From positions 193,238,501-193,302,500 of the forward strand of contig NC_060207.1 of NCBI RefSeq assembly GCF_021130785.1: a stretch of 64,000 bases of DNA, written 5' to 3'. A program made the translations under genes and the position numbers. The notes under the pieces are model-generated. The model was not told the DNA's origin and did not search any database. It saw only the letters and a program-made list of their open reading frames with translations. The stretch's first letter is position 1. Every line of letters begins with the position of its first letter. This document shows positions 47,713-58,292 of this stretch, piece by piece. Origin of the DNA: Homalodisca vitripennis (taxonomy: Eukaryota; Arthropoda; Insecta; Hemiptera; Cicadellidae).

Positions 47713-48966
47713 TTAAGCCGCGTTTACACTGGCAACAAAACATGTTTATAAACAATGTTTCGGAACAATTTTCCTCAAATCGAAGAATAACTACTTGGAA
47801 CAATGTTTATAAACAGAGTTTCGGAACAGAAATTCGGTGTTTCTCTACATGTTTCTTGTTTCCCGTAGAAAGCGGTAAGATCAAAGGGTGTTTATAAACA
47901 TTGTGGAATGTTTCGGAAACACAAGACGTTTAGATATAGGAACATTGTTGAGAAACATAAATCATCAGGTCTACCAATAATTTTTTATGCGTTCTGTTGG
48001 TAGAACAAGTTGTGAGTATATTTTGCTTCGATGGAATGAAAACAATGGTTTCATACAAAGTCAAGAATTCCAAAAATGTGTTTCTTCTATCAACTTGTCA
48101 TGAAAAGCCATCAATTGATAAGGACTAAAAAAAACCTCTAATCATTGAGACATACAACGCAACCAAAGGTGCAGTTAATACTTTGGATCAAATGTGCCAT
48201 CAAATGACGTGCAGCCGAAAGACGAGGCGGTGGCCATCATGTGTATTTTCTGGCATGATAAATATCATGCTAGTTAATTCCTATGTTATTTACACTAGTA
48301 ACATGGTGAAAATGGGCCCAAAACCCCTTTCAAGGAGAAACTTTCAATTCAAATCCAATATAAAGTCATCACACCATGGCCTCAGCACCGTACGAACTAC
48401 CCAAACTTGACAAGAATAATGTCCCTCAACACCCCCGTCGAACAATTTGTGGAATATGTCCATCAGCAAAACGGAGGATGACGTCAATCTTTTGCTGCCG
48501 ATGTGCCAAGCCAATCTGTGCCGAGCATCGCGGAAGATGCTGTGTCCATTGTATAGATGAGATTTAACCATAGACTTAGTTGTAAAAAGGTTTACTAAGC
48601 TGTATTATAAGTGTTTATACGCAATTAAATGGCATTTTTGTAAAATAAAATAATGTATTTGTACATTTTTTGAAACCTGTCGTAATTTTTACGATTCGTT
48701 AGCTTTAAAGTAACTTTTTGAACACGTTAGCCTCTAGGGTTAAGGTCTTTGAATAGGTCACTTCCACTATAAACACCTCGTGACGCAACTGAAGGCCTTA
48801 CCCAGAACCTCCTGGGTTCTCTGTCACATAACAAAACACAGGTAGCGGCAGCTAGAAGAAGAACATCCTCCTCGTCAGACGACATCTTCAAGAGTGGCTG
48901 TCCTAAAATGTTTCCAGAAACAATGTTTATAAATATGTTTTGTTTCCAGTGTAAACGCGGCTTTAA
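47713..48966 (+). mobile_element. Internally deleted piggyBac element
   Basis: TTAA at 47713-47716 and 48963-48966 flank inverted ends (GCCGCGTTTACACTGGCAAC at the left; CCAGTGTAAACGCGGC at the right) that match for about 45 bp with few differences. One extra T sits between the right end and its TTAA. Subterminal copies of TGTTTATAAACA occur at 47744, 47808 and 47890. Total length is about 1.25 kb against the 2.4 kb or so usual for autonomous elements. Confidence 0.85.
48018..48567 (+). pseudogene. piggyBac transposase, C-terminal third
   Basis: The frame shows IFCFDGMKTMVSYKVK and NVFLLSTCHEK, an in-frame TAA (48128-48131 area), then PLIIETYNATKGAVNTLDQM, SRKTRRWPSCVFSGMINIM, and, after a frameshift near 48375, the cysteine-rich zinc domain (CGIC, CCRC, CAEH, CVHC). 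In active piggyBac transposases the GGVDTLDQM motif carries the third catalytic aspartate; here it is GAVNTLDQM, with Asn in that place. The first two catalytic aspartates were lost with the N-terminal deletion. The relic cannot transpose by itself. Confidence 0.85.
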
Positions 48967-49190
48967 GTGTCAATAGTTGTTTAATGTCAGTTAATGTCGT
49001 ATTTTAAAAATAAATATTACATTTATTTTCCCAAATTTTGATGTGTTTCCAATCTTTCTACAAATCCATCTTTGGCTTCAACAATTTTTTTTTAGTTAGA
49101 CAAATTGATCCAGCCGGTCTTATTATTATCGCTTACCAACATATGACTCGATTCATTTATAAGATTAAAAACTTTTCGAAAATAATTCCA
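48967..49190. other. Intergenic DNA
   Basis: No gene recognised. Confidence 0.4.
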
Positions 49191-49194
49191 TCGA

Positions 49195-49265
49195 TTTTAA
49201 CACCTCAGATCTCAGACGCTGTACAAAGCGGAAGTGAACTGGAGATAAACTCATCAGACTATTGT
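49195..49265 (+). repeat. Family B MITE fragment
   Basis: CAGATCTCAGACGCTGTACA, AAGCGGAAGTGAACTGGAG and AAACTCATCAGA match the outer arm of the family. Confidence 0.5.
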
Positions 49266-49931
49266 TGAATAAAACAATTACTACTTGAACAAAATAATTA
49301 ACTTTGTGCTATCTAGACGGTCCGGATCTCTACTGTTACAGCTCACAAATCTTAAAACTTAATTAACTATCTTGTTGTTGTAAAATAAGCAAACTTATCG
49401 TAGCCATCTTACACAAGTTTCAATGTATAGCGTGCTCCTATAAATATCCATTTTATTCTTGACCTCTCATGATGAATTATACTACTGCGTTACAAAGTTT
49501 TAAAATACTCTAACTCTTATTATATTTTTATTATTGATGCCCCTCGAGATAGTTTTGACTACCCTCATTACTTTAATCGAATGTGAGTAATTGTCTAGTT
49601 GAATCGTACTCTCAGCGCTCGCTAGTAACCCAAACCAAGTAGATTATTAAGTTTATATGTAATTTATATTTTAGTATGGGTATATGGTAACTATAGAAAT
49701 AAAGCCATTTATAATACTTTACATTTAGATATATGGTAATTGAAAAAATTATTGCTAAGAACTTAAATTATGTATGTAAGTAGTAGAAATGAACGGTTAT
49801 GAGAATGAGAACAAATTGGAAATAATAGATCCAGGCTCGGAGCGCTAGTTACGCGGTAAAAAATATATAAAAGGAGATCGATGATTGAGGTTATGAGCAA
49901 TTTACAGAAAGGATTAAAATGACTCCACTCA

Positions 49932-50117
49932 TCATCGTAGTTCTTCCTCTTCTCGCACAAACGCGGTTCGGCATGACTGAATCACCGCATCAGGGTTCGC
50001 ATGGAGTCGACCGGTATCTATTGGTAGATTGACAGTCACTTCATAGCAGTCACTGGCACCGGTTGGAGGGGGGGAGCACGTGGTGCAAAGGAACTCATTT
50101 GTCAAGCTAAATCCCAC
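49932..50117 (-). CDS. Unidentified frame of higher GC content
   Basis: A 61-codon minus-strand frame with mixed composition (TTCSPPPTGASDCYEVTVNL, PIDTGRLHANPDAVIQSC) lies in a GC-richer island that extends to about 50580. It has no recognisable domain. The island also holds a C run at 50310-50322. It could be an exon or a transposon piece; I have no basis to choose. Confidence 0.15.
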   Translation of the reverse strand: MGFSLTNEFLCTTCSPPPTGASDCYEVTVNLPIDTGRLHANPDAVIQSCRTAFVREEEELR

Positions 50118-50129
50118 TTTATTTATTTA

Positions 50130-52300
50130 TTCTTCTAATGGAATTACACCAGTAGCACACATAAATAAGTTAAAAAGAGTATAAACTATTGATAGCACTA
50201 ATAATAGTCTATTTACATATGTAATTAAATAACAAACAGTCTTCAAAATAAATAATAAGCAAAACAGCGAATAAGTAATAAATATAAGTAAGTAAATCGT
50301 ACCATAAATCCCCCCCCCCCCCATAAAATCTTTCCATAAATCCCCCATAAATCCAACGCGCTTTATAAAATCTAACGGGGGCCAAGGGAGGTTTCGAGAT
50401 ACCCCACACATTTTTAAGACAGAGCGCTCCCGGAGTATAGAAAGAGAGATAAACGACTGCGAAAGATAGACCCGTACCCCTCGGTTACATCTTTAACAAC
50501 TGTATCACAAACTCCACGGGGAGCGTCCAGCAGACACTATGCCGACAGATCAGACCATCACGTGACCTTAGGCGATGTCAATTGGCCAATAGGGAACAAT
50601 CACCTGATTTGACGTCTAGTCTAGGGCTATAGTGCAACCAGTGTATTGATTATTTTAGATAGAGAAGTAAAATGCAAACCAAATTATTCTAAATAATATC
50701 ATTGAATCTCATGTAAATAAAATTAATTGTAAATATTATACAGAAATTATTATTTTAGCCTCGTTTTGAGCAAATGTTTAGACCTGTATACACAATACAC
50801 ACCTATAAAATGCCGATAAATATTCTTGGTTTTTTTCTGTTAAGTTATTTTTTTCATAAAGGAGGATGTTTGTCTCATTATTTTATTATTCAGGAATGTT
50901 ATTATCACTTATTACTCAAACTAAAAACTCAAAATTGCAAAAAAATCCATATTTTATATTAAAAAATTTGTATTCGCTTTTATGTAATTCGTGTTATATT
51001 TTGGCAAAGACAAAACTTGTATTATATTGTTAGCTTCTATTTTGCCTACAACAGTAATTTTTATTAGTTAAATGAACCTATAAAAATGATATTGAAAACG
51101 TCCAATTCATCCGATTGCGTTTGGATTAAAAACTATTGAATTTGAAATAAATACTAATGTAAATAATATGATTATAATGATATTACATTATCATTTCGTT
51201 TAGCCAGTTAATAAGAAATAATTTATAATTTACTAATTTGATTATAAAAGCTGATATCTCTGTTCTACAGCCTACAAATTTTTAAATTAGCCTACTCTGC
51301 ATATTAACCGATTAACAATTTAAATTGTTCGAGTTTTCTTTGAGACTGATCTGCATCTCATTATTCGGTTCTAAATAACATCTATTTTAATCTTCCGGTA
51401 AAAACTTTAGGAAAAAGAGAGCAATTTAACTTTCTTTAATGGAACGATCTTTTTATGGAAATTTTGTGAAAACTTAAATTCATATTTCCGACATTTGTAT
51501 TCATACCTATTTATACAAACATAAACAGTTATCGTTTTAATATTGTGTTTGGAAAATTTAATTTAAAATTAACTTATTTTAAATTTATAGTTGAATCACA
51601 TAAAAAACTTTTACTCACTTGTTTTCTTTTTAACACATATTACATGAAAACGTTTTCTTCCTAGACAGTTTCATAGGTCACAGTCATAACCTTGAGCTTG
51701 GAGCTTGGAAACATAAGCTTGGAGTGGCAGTTACAATAATGGTTGTATTATCACATCCGATGTATAAGTAAAAATAGTTCTAAGTATACCTGTTAATTTC
51801 CCTATCAATAATTATAGTAATAATATAGATGTCGAGTATGTTTTTATTTTGACCATAGGCATATGTAAATAGTAAAAGTGGATATTTACGTGCGACTGAA
51901 ATTAAAACAATACGTAACTCATGCACCTGTGTAAAACACTTTGCTTTTAAATGGTTGTTAGTTTTTAAAAGGAAATATATTAGTTTTGATACTATTGTCA
52001 TCAAATTGAACCTGCAACAAGATACATGTAAATCAATTTTAGTTTTTCAATGCAATATGTATAAACGATACAATTCAACAGTAAGCACTAGTTGTAACAC
52101 ACTATAGACCGAAATTATATAAAATAAATTGTTTTAAAACTTCGTTTTTCTGTAATTTCGGCCATTTCAGTAACTTTAATTTTTCAAGAGCATTATGATG
52201 GAGCGAATTAAGCATTCGGCGAATGAATGATTATGATGTAACACGAATTTATATAATAATGTCAATACTTTACTTAACAAACCAAACACGTTCTCTACGA
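50130..52300. other. Intergenic DNA, no gene identified
   Basis: The proximal 450 bp are GC-richer (CCATAAATCC words repeated at 50302-50355) without a recognised feature. The remainder is plain AT-rich sequence. Confidence 0.4.
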
Positions 52301-52305
52301 GAACT

Positions 52306-52612
52306 TGCTGACACAAGCTGTCTGTGGTGCTTGTCTCAATACTAAACACAGCCCGCTTATTGTAGTCAAAGTATTAAGCTGACACCAGCTGTCTTTGGTG
52401 CTTGTCTCATTACTAAACACAGCTCGCTTATTGCAGTCAAAGAATTAAGCTGACACCAGCTGTCTATGGTGCTTGTCTCAATACTAAACACAGCCCGCTT
52501 ATTGTAGTCAAAGTATTAAGCTGACACCAGCTGTCTTTGGTGCTTGTCTCATTACTAAACACAGCTCGCTTATTGCAGTAAAAGTATTAAGCTGACAACA
52601 AGCTGTCAATGG
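52306..52612 (+). repeat. 71-bp tandem repeat with 142-bp higher-order pattern
   Basis: TGGTGCTTGTCTC starts at 52325, 52396, 52467 and 52538, exactly 71 bp apart. Units 1 and 3 share CAATACTAAACACAGCCCGC; units 2 and 4 share CATTACTAAACACAGCTCGC. The array thus grew by duplication of a two-unit block. A partial fifth unit decays into CAAGCTGTCAATGG. Confidence 0.9.
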
Positions 52613-54195
52613 TTTTTTTTTCAATAGAGACCACTTATCATTTACTGTACCCAAAGTATTATGCACTATCATTCTTTCCACAACTGTTAAGCAGTAATGA
52701 ATTCATTCAACATTAAACCGTATTGAATCACTAAAAATGTCATAACTGGTATTATGATTGATTCTCATAACAATACGAATTACGAAATCGCTAGAAAAAT
52801 ACAGTACTTTTACCTAAAAGTGTAATGGTGTAAATGTTTACGATGATCATGTAGTATTATTGTTGCTTTGCATTGTTTGTATTGTTTATAAACACAAATA
52901 TTGGCATTCTTTTGTGAATATCTATTCTCCTTTTTTAAATAATAGCTCTTCATTAAATGTTACATACTTTCGCTATAGCAATTCAAAATTTTATTTGACC
53001 TAACCCGAAAACTACTTAAAACTGTTTTCATAAACCTCAATATTACAGTCCTTTCTTGATTGGGCATCCAGCTCAGAGAACAACTTAGTAATAAGTACTT
53101 GTATTACTTGGTGTAAAAGAGTGAACCCAATCAAACTTCCGACTGAAAACAAAATATACCTTGATTGGTTTCTTCAACGCTGAATGTATATGAGTGAGAA
53201 GTAAATTTATTGAGCAGCTAATTTTTAACGCTTTTCCTCTAATACCGTGAGAAAGCTGGTGCGATAATAATCACATTATACGCGTTGTGAAAGAAATTAA
53301 GTACAAGTACTTTAAACTAGAAATGTTTGTACAGAGTGGTTTTTAATCCCAACGTTAAAACCGGTAATTTTTTGTTAAAATTGGTTGAATTAATGATTCA
53401 GCACATAAGCAAACAGAAAAGGAGCATTAATGCAAACACAAGCTGTATATACGGTTACAATACATGAAGAACAATTACTACTAGTGCAGAATACATGGAA
53501 ACAATTACTAAAATACTATTAAATAATAACCAGTAATATAACTGTTCGTCAAAATGTTATTATTCATCTCTAAAATGTAACACAAAGTTTTTAACAGCTT
53601 CTATGAATAACTTCAAAAGGGGAAGTTTTCTAATGAATATAGCTTCGTTCTTTTCCATGTAAATGAATAATTTCAGAGCTTTATCCGGTTCATTTACTTC
53701 TCTCTGTTTGCGGGGTTTTATACTCCAAACGGCTACATTCACATATCAAATGCACGTCTATATTTTTCTGTAAACCTTTACTGTCCGTAAAATTATAAAC
53801 ACATTTTAATAACGATACATAAATTATTAGTTAGTACTTACTCGAAGTCCTCCATATTTATTGATTTACTTTCTTGTACTAATTTAGAAGTTCATTTACA
53901 TTACAGAAGTTCAAAATTCAATGAATACAGCGTCTTCTACACCGCAACTGTTGAAAAAAATCTAGTTGAGATGATATTCTCGTTGCATCGAATGCAACCT
54001 CTGTGGTCTGCAAATTCGTTCCATTTGGCAGATGGCCTTACAGCCAATGCCACAATAATCAATAAAAAAAACAATATAGAAATTTAAAAGGTATTTTAAA
54101 TTTCTGTCAGATCAAGTGTCAGATCGCTTTGTTTTTATAATTGGCTGAATTCGTTTGTAACGTGATAGTCACTTTCCTTTAAATTGATTGATTGA
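52613..54195. other. Intergenic DNA, nothing recognised
   Basis: AT-rich. It may hold the promoter of the gene that follows, but no clear TATA/initiator pair could be chosen. A TTTTTATACAG acceptor-like word ends at 54212. Confidence 0.4.
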
Positions 54196-54228
54196 TTGAT
54201 TTGTTTTTATACAGTAAGAACTTTTACA

Positions 54229-54657
54229 ATGCATTGCCCCTTTTGCAAAAAGTGGATAGAACGACAGAATAAAACAACTACCTGTCCCAGTTGCACTAAA
54301 AAATTTTTAAGATGCGTCGAATGTTTGACAATAACCGCTGATACTTTCAACTTTTGTATCAAGTACGGTCACAATTTGAACCGCATAATAAGAATTAACA
54401 GGGCCAAGGAACAAAAAAACGAAGTGAAACAACAAATTTTATCAAAACCGAAGTTCGTCTCAACAATGCTATCACCATCATCATCATCTGAAGGAATAAC
54501 ATTTTCAGAACTTAATTTAACTGGTGAAGAATTAAAATATTTGGATGAGATAGAAGATCAAATCAGGAGCACAACATCGGCAATATTCTGGCTGTGCCAA
54601 ACTTGTCCGAGTCACCGAGGCCTCCCGCCACGACGTCAATCTCGTTGGATGAAATAG
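54229..54657 (+). CDS. Zinc-ribbon-like N-terminal part of an unidentified repeat protein
   Basis: I chose the first ATG, at 54229; an upstream extension of the frame has only a TTG. Residues 3-6 (C-x2-C), 19-22 (C-x2-C), 29-32 (C-x2-C) and C42 with a following YGHNL suggest a double zinc ribbon, beginning MHCPFCKKW and continuing TTTCPSCTKKFLRCVEC. A basic helix-like stretch follows (NRAKEQKNEVKQQ), then a serine run (SPSSSSEG) and an acidic segment ending LDEIEDQI. The frame then enters the first 99-bp repeat out of phase and stops at 54655-54657. The intact reading is evidently meant to continue in the next frame. The family is unknown to me; both a host gene and a gene of a large DNA virus or transposon are possible. 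Confidence 0.5.
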   Translation: MHCPFCKKWIERQNKTTTCPSCTKKFLRCVECLTITADTFNFCIKYGHNLNRIIRINRAKEQKNEVKQQILSKPKFVSTMLSPSSSSEGITFSELNLTGEELKYLDEIEDQIRSTTSAIFWLCQTCPSHRGLPPRRQSRWMK

Positions 54658-55435
54658 GAGAAAGTAAAGAGCACATCAGCAATATTCTGGCTGTGCCAGA
54701 CTTGTCCGAGTCTCCGAGGCCTCCCGCCACGCCGTCAATCTCGTTGGATGAAATAGTAGAAAGTCAAGAGCACATCAGCAATATTCTGGCTGTGCCAAAC
54801 TTGTCCGAGTCACCGAGGCCTCCCGCCACGACGTCAATCTCGTTGGATGAAATAGGAGAAAGTAAAGAGCACATCAGCAATATTCTGGCTGTGCCAGACT
54901 TGTCCGAGTCTCCGAGGCCTCCCGCCACGCCGTCAATCTCGTTGGATGAAATAGGAGAAAGTCAAGAGCACATCAGCAATATTCTGGCTGTGCCAGACTT
55001 GTCCGAGTCACCGAGGCCTCCCGCCACGCCGTCAATCTCGTTGGATGAAATAGGAGAAAGTCAAGAGCACATCAGCAATATTCTGGCTGTACCAGACTTG
55101 TCCGAGTCACCGAGGCGTCCCGCCACGCCGTCAATCTCGTTGGATGAAATAGGAGAAAGTCAAGAGCACATCAGCAATATTCTGGCTGTACCAGACTTGT
55201 CCGAGTCACCGAGGCCTCCCGCCACGCCGTCAATCTCGTTGGATGAAATAGGAGAAAGTCAAGAGCACATCAGCAATATTCTGGCTGTACCAGACTTGTC
55301 CGAGTCACCGAGGCCTCCCGCCACGCCGTCAATCTCGTTGGATGAAATAGGAGAAAGTCAAGAGCACATCAGCAATATTCTGGCTGTACCAGACTTGTCC
55401 GAGTCACCGAGGCCTCCCGCCACGCCGTCAGGTTC
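54582..55435 (+). repeat. 99-bp coding minisatellite, about 8.6 copies
   Basis: AATATTCTGGCTGT begins at 54582, 54681, 54780, 54879, 54978, 55077, 55176, 55275 and 55374, exactly 99 bp each time. Units are GC-richer than the flanks and nearly identical. Units 1-2 and 3-4 share an alternating pattern of variants (AGTAAAGAG/AGTCAAGAG, ACGACG/ACGCCG), showing block duplication. Confidence 0.95.
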
Positions 55436-55478
55436 TAGCGAGCAAAGTGAAGATATCGTTAGCAAGCCGGGTTTATAA
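54594..55478 (+). CDS. 33-residue acidic/proline repeat region of the same gene
   Basis: This continuous frame, open from just after a TGA at 54546, encodes about eight full units and one partial unit of a 33-residue repeat: SLDEIGESQEHISNILAVPD then LSESPRPPATPSI. The last unit runs into GSSEQSEDIVSKPGL and a stop at 55476-55478. Units differ at only a few positions (K/Q in ES(K/Q)EH, D/N in VP(D/N)L, P/T, one R for P), so the array is recent or homogenised. It has no ATG of its own and is therefore taken as the C-terminal part of the zinc-ribbon gene, separated from it by a frameshift near 54550-54575. Predicted to be acidic, extended and probably disordered. Confidence 0.5.
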   Translation: MPNLSESPRPPATTSISLDEIGESKEHISNILAVPDLSESPRPPATPSISLDEIVESQEHISNILAVPNLSESPRPPATTSISLDEIGESKEHISNILAVPDLSESPRPPATPSISLDEIGESQEHISNILAVPDLSESPRPPATPSISLDEIGESQEHISNILAVPDLSESPRRPATPSISLDEIGESQEHISNILAVPDLSESPRPPATPSISLDEIGESQEHISNILAVPDLSESPRPPATPSISLDEIGESQEHISNILAVPDLSESPRPPATPSGSSEQSEDIVSKPGL

Positions 55479-55925
55479 ATAATATCAATTAATCTAACAT
55501 ATTATGTTGCTGATTCAAGTGCCGATTTTTTTAAGTGCCGAGAAATTTAAGAAAATATGTTTCTTACCATAAAGACTGATCGATATATGTTTAATTAATA
55601 TATATATATATTATTTTATTTTTATATATATAATATATTTTATTAAAAAAAAAACATTTGAATTGTATCAAAATTGATTTTTATTTCAGACAGAACATTA
55701 GTAACAACATATATATACCCAAGTTCACAACATGACACATTTAGTAATTATATCTCACATGGTTTTAAATTTTGTTTTTTTATTCTAGAAATTTTGATAA
55801 CAATTCAAAATTAATAAAATATTTTTGCATGCATTAAATACAACACATTATTATTGTCAAATTATCATCATTATCATATCGGACAAAAGGCAATCAATAC
55901 AGGTAATCATATTGAAAGGATTTAT
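55479..55925. other. Downstream flank of the repeat-protein gene
   Basis: AT-rich with short TA runs. No unambiguous AATAAA could be assigned as its poly(A) signal. Confidence 0.4.
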
Positions 55926-55929
55926 GGTG

Positions 55930-56570
55930 TAATATGATGGAACCCTACAATTTTTTTAATAAGACTACTTTAGTAATAATGCATCTACTTCCGACGCTTG
56001 TATTCAGCTTCTGATAATAGGGAAAGAATGTGCCATCCCTTTGCTTTTTCTTTAACTACAGTAAAATTGTTAAGGGATACATCCAGTTTCAACCTTATGT
56101 GCAAAAAAGCATTCGCAGCTTTCTTAAAGGTGGGTATTAGAACACCGTTTAAATATCATTTTCAATGCATTAGATGGTTTATTCGTCATTGGTGCAATCT
56201 AAAATAAGAATTGGATAATAATTTGTATTTGTAATCAGCATAACACTACTGATCAAGCATTGTATAATTATGTAATATTTAATATGTTATAAAATTGTAA
56301 TGTAAACAAATATATCTGTGACTTTTGTGAATTTCAGCTGAAAGTGTCAACAGCTGTTTAGGGTCAGTTTGGATTACGTGTCGTAAATATTGTAATTAAT
56401 TATTTTCTTGAGTTATTAAATATTCTGACAAACTCTTCTAATGTTTCTCACCTTTTAAACCTTCCCTGGACACAAGCAATTCAAGACCAAAATTAGCCAA
56501 ATCGGTTCAGCCGTTCTCGAGTTTTAGCGAGACTAACGAACGAAAATTAATTTTTATTTATATAGATTTC
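55930..56570 (+). mobile_element. RTE-like non-coding repeat
   Basis: Internal blocks ATGATGGAACCCTACAATTT, GCATCTACTTCCGACGCTTG and GTGCCATCCC match the copy at 17.58-18.31 kb. The 3' tail reads CCTTCCCTGGACACA, then GGTTCAGCCGTTCTCGAGTT, TAGCGAGACTAACGAACG and TATATAGAT, a classic arthropod RTE-type tail. No open reverse-transcriptase frame. Confidence 0.6.
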
Positions 56571-56865
56571 AAAAACCATTAAAAGTAAAAAAACTCAAAA
56601 TTTCCACTGTTTTTGTTCTTGCTGTTTCAAATCAAAAGAAAGATTAATACTGTATTGTCATATTACGTTTTAATGCGGCGGACCGTTGAACCTTTTAAAG
56701 TGTAATACTAATAAAAACCAAGAAGATTATGAATGATTTAAAAAGAATACTAAAAGGCTTTATATTTAATTAAAAACATTTGGTCACCTATACAATAAAA
56801 GTGGATCAGTAAATAATGCAAAATATATAAGCTTTTAACTGCCGTAATGCACGGGTTACGGTGAT
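56571..56865. other. Intergenic DNA
   Basis: Nothing recognised. Confidence 0.4.
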
Positions 56866-57937
56866 AAGGGGAGTCCAAAGTGAAAATATTTTTTTTAAGA
56901 TATTTTTTATTATTAAAATATAGTTTATGTTGAACATTTTGATACCAAAAATAGGCATTTTTGAAATGTCTAATGTGGTAAAATAAATATTTTAAAACAT
57001 GCTTGCACGGACATTTTTACGTTTTGATCACAGCACAGCAGATTCAAGAACTGCAGTAAGTGACAATAACGTTTATTTTTACGTTTTGTATAGTCTAGAA
57101 GTGAACAAATACAATAATAGGTATTTCTGTTGGTTGTGTTGGCAACGTTGAAAATGACAAACATTATACAATTTATCATATGTTATGTTTTGTTTTGTTT
57201 TGTTTTTGTAGTCGAGTGCCGAAAAATGTTTTTGTAGGGCGAAACACTCTTGAACTAGGAGTGTATGATGCCATAGTAACTTTTAATGAGGGAAATATAG
57301 GTAGAATCAAAGTATTGGAAAAGTTAGGGATCACAGATTTAGGCAAGAACACATTAGAAGCACTCAAGATGGCTGATGCATCGCGTGTGAGGAAAGCGGA
57401 ACTAGCGGCTCAGTTGGCTACCAAGGAGGCTAGGATCAAAAGAAGAAGGCAAAGATTGGCAGAAGAAGAGGTTGATGATCCTGACTACAGCCCTGGTGGA
57501 TTTAACAAAAAACAATTGTAAAATGTCTACTTTATTTGACAATATATTAGTTTTTCTTCATTTTCTGAAATTCCAATTTCTTTTGTACTTAGGTACGCAT
57601 AAAAAACTATTTAACATAATGTCATTAAACTTTTTTAAACCTTTAGTACTGTCTAATACACCTTTGGACGAAGAATCATTATGATTGGGTCAACATTGCG
57701 ATAGGTAAAAATATATATCATATAAAATTATTTAAAAAGTAGTATTTCCGAAAACAAATCATAAGTATGGTTGCTTTTGACTTTTTTCATTTGACTCTTA
57801 GTTAAAATTTTACCTTATGAATCGATGAACAAATGTGCAAAATTTCATTTCTTTATGATTATTATTTTTATAGCAATATGTACCTAAAATAAGCCAATTT
57901 AACGTGGGCGGTATAGGGATGTTGGACTCCCCCTTAA
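56866..57937 (+). mobile_element. Kolobok-like DNA transposon remnant
   Basis: AAGGGGAGTCCAA at 56866-56878 is inverted at the right as TTGGACTCCCCCTT (57922-57935). TTAA follows the right end (57934-57937); the left flank reads ATAA, consistent with a damaged TTAA. TTAA target sites, ends beginning AGGGG, and the protein fragment inside fit Kolobok. A Mutator-type assignment is the alternative. The length of about 1.07 kb implies a large internal deletion. Confidence 0.5.
57211..57521 (+). pseudogene. C-terminal part of a Kolobok/Mutator-like transposase
   Basis: A frame of about 100 codons follows an acceptor-like TTTTGTTTTTGTAG: VFVGRNTLELGVYDAIVTFN, RIKVLEKLGITDLGKNTLEA, a K/R-rich helix (KEARIKRRRQRLAEEE) and the ending DPDYSPGGF. 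From memory this is the tail found in insect transposases of this group (alpha-helical basic region ending in a Y-x-x-GGF-like motif). The catalytic core is absent. The preceding codons from 57180 are probably intron. Confidence 0.55.
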
Positions 57938-58292
57938 ACGTGTCAAAAGTTCACTTGAAGCGTTTTAGTAGAGTAAATTAAAATACAACTGACATAAAAG
58001 GAACCGAATATAACCTAATATCCATTTGTAGAAGAAGAAGAAGAAGAAAAAGTGCTTTATTAAACGATTACAAATAAGGTATATTTATAAATAGCAAATA
58101 TGGTAATAGTGGCAAAAAATAAAATAATTTGAGTGTTTGCAAATTTAGAGACTTTGTTCGACAGGTATATTTTCCACATAGTTATATAATGGTATGTAAA
58201 AAAGAAGAAGAAAAAAAATAAATAAAATAGAAATAAATTTCATAGAAACTAAAAATTAAATTCATTGACGAGCTCCCACCTATACTTCCAAG

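Noticed and set aside
50127..50411. 94-codon minus-strand membrane protein
   Set aside because: The glycine/tryptophan part comes from a C run and CCATAAATCC repeats, and the remainder is AT-rich hydrophobic noise.
52306..52612. CRISPR-like array
   Set aside because: Units are contiguous 71-bp repeats without variable spacers, in a eukaryotic context.
54229..55478. Bacterial or organellar insertion
   Set aside because: Codon use of the head is AT-rich like the rest of the window, and no prokaryotic promoter or ribosome-binding pattern precedes it. The GC-rich repeats are explained by array growth from one unit.
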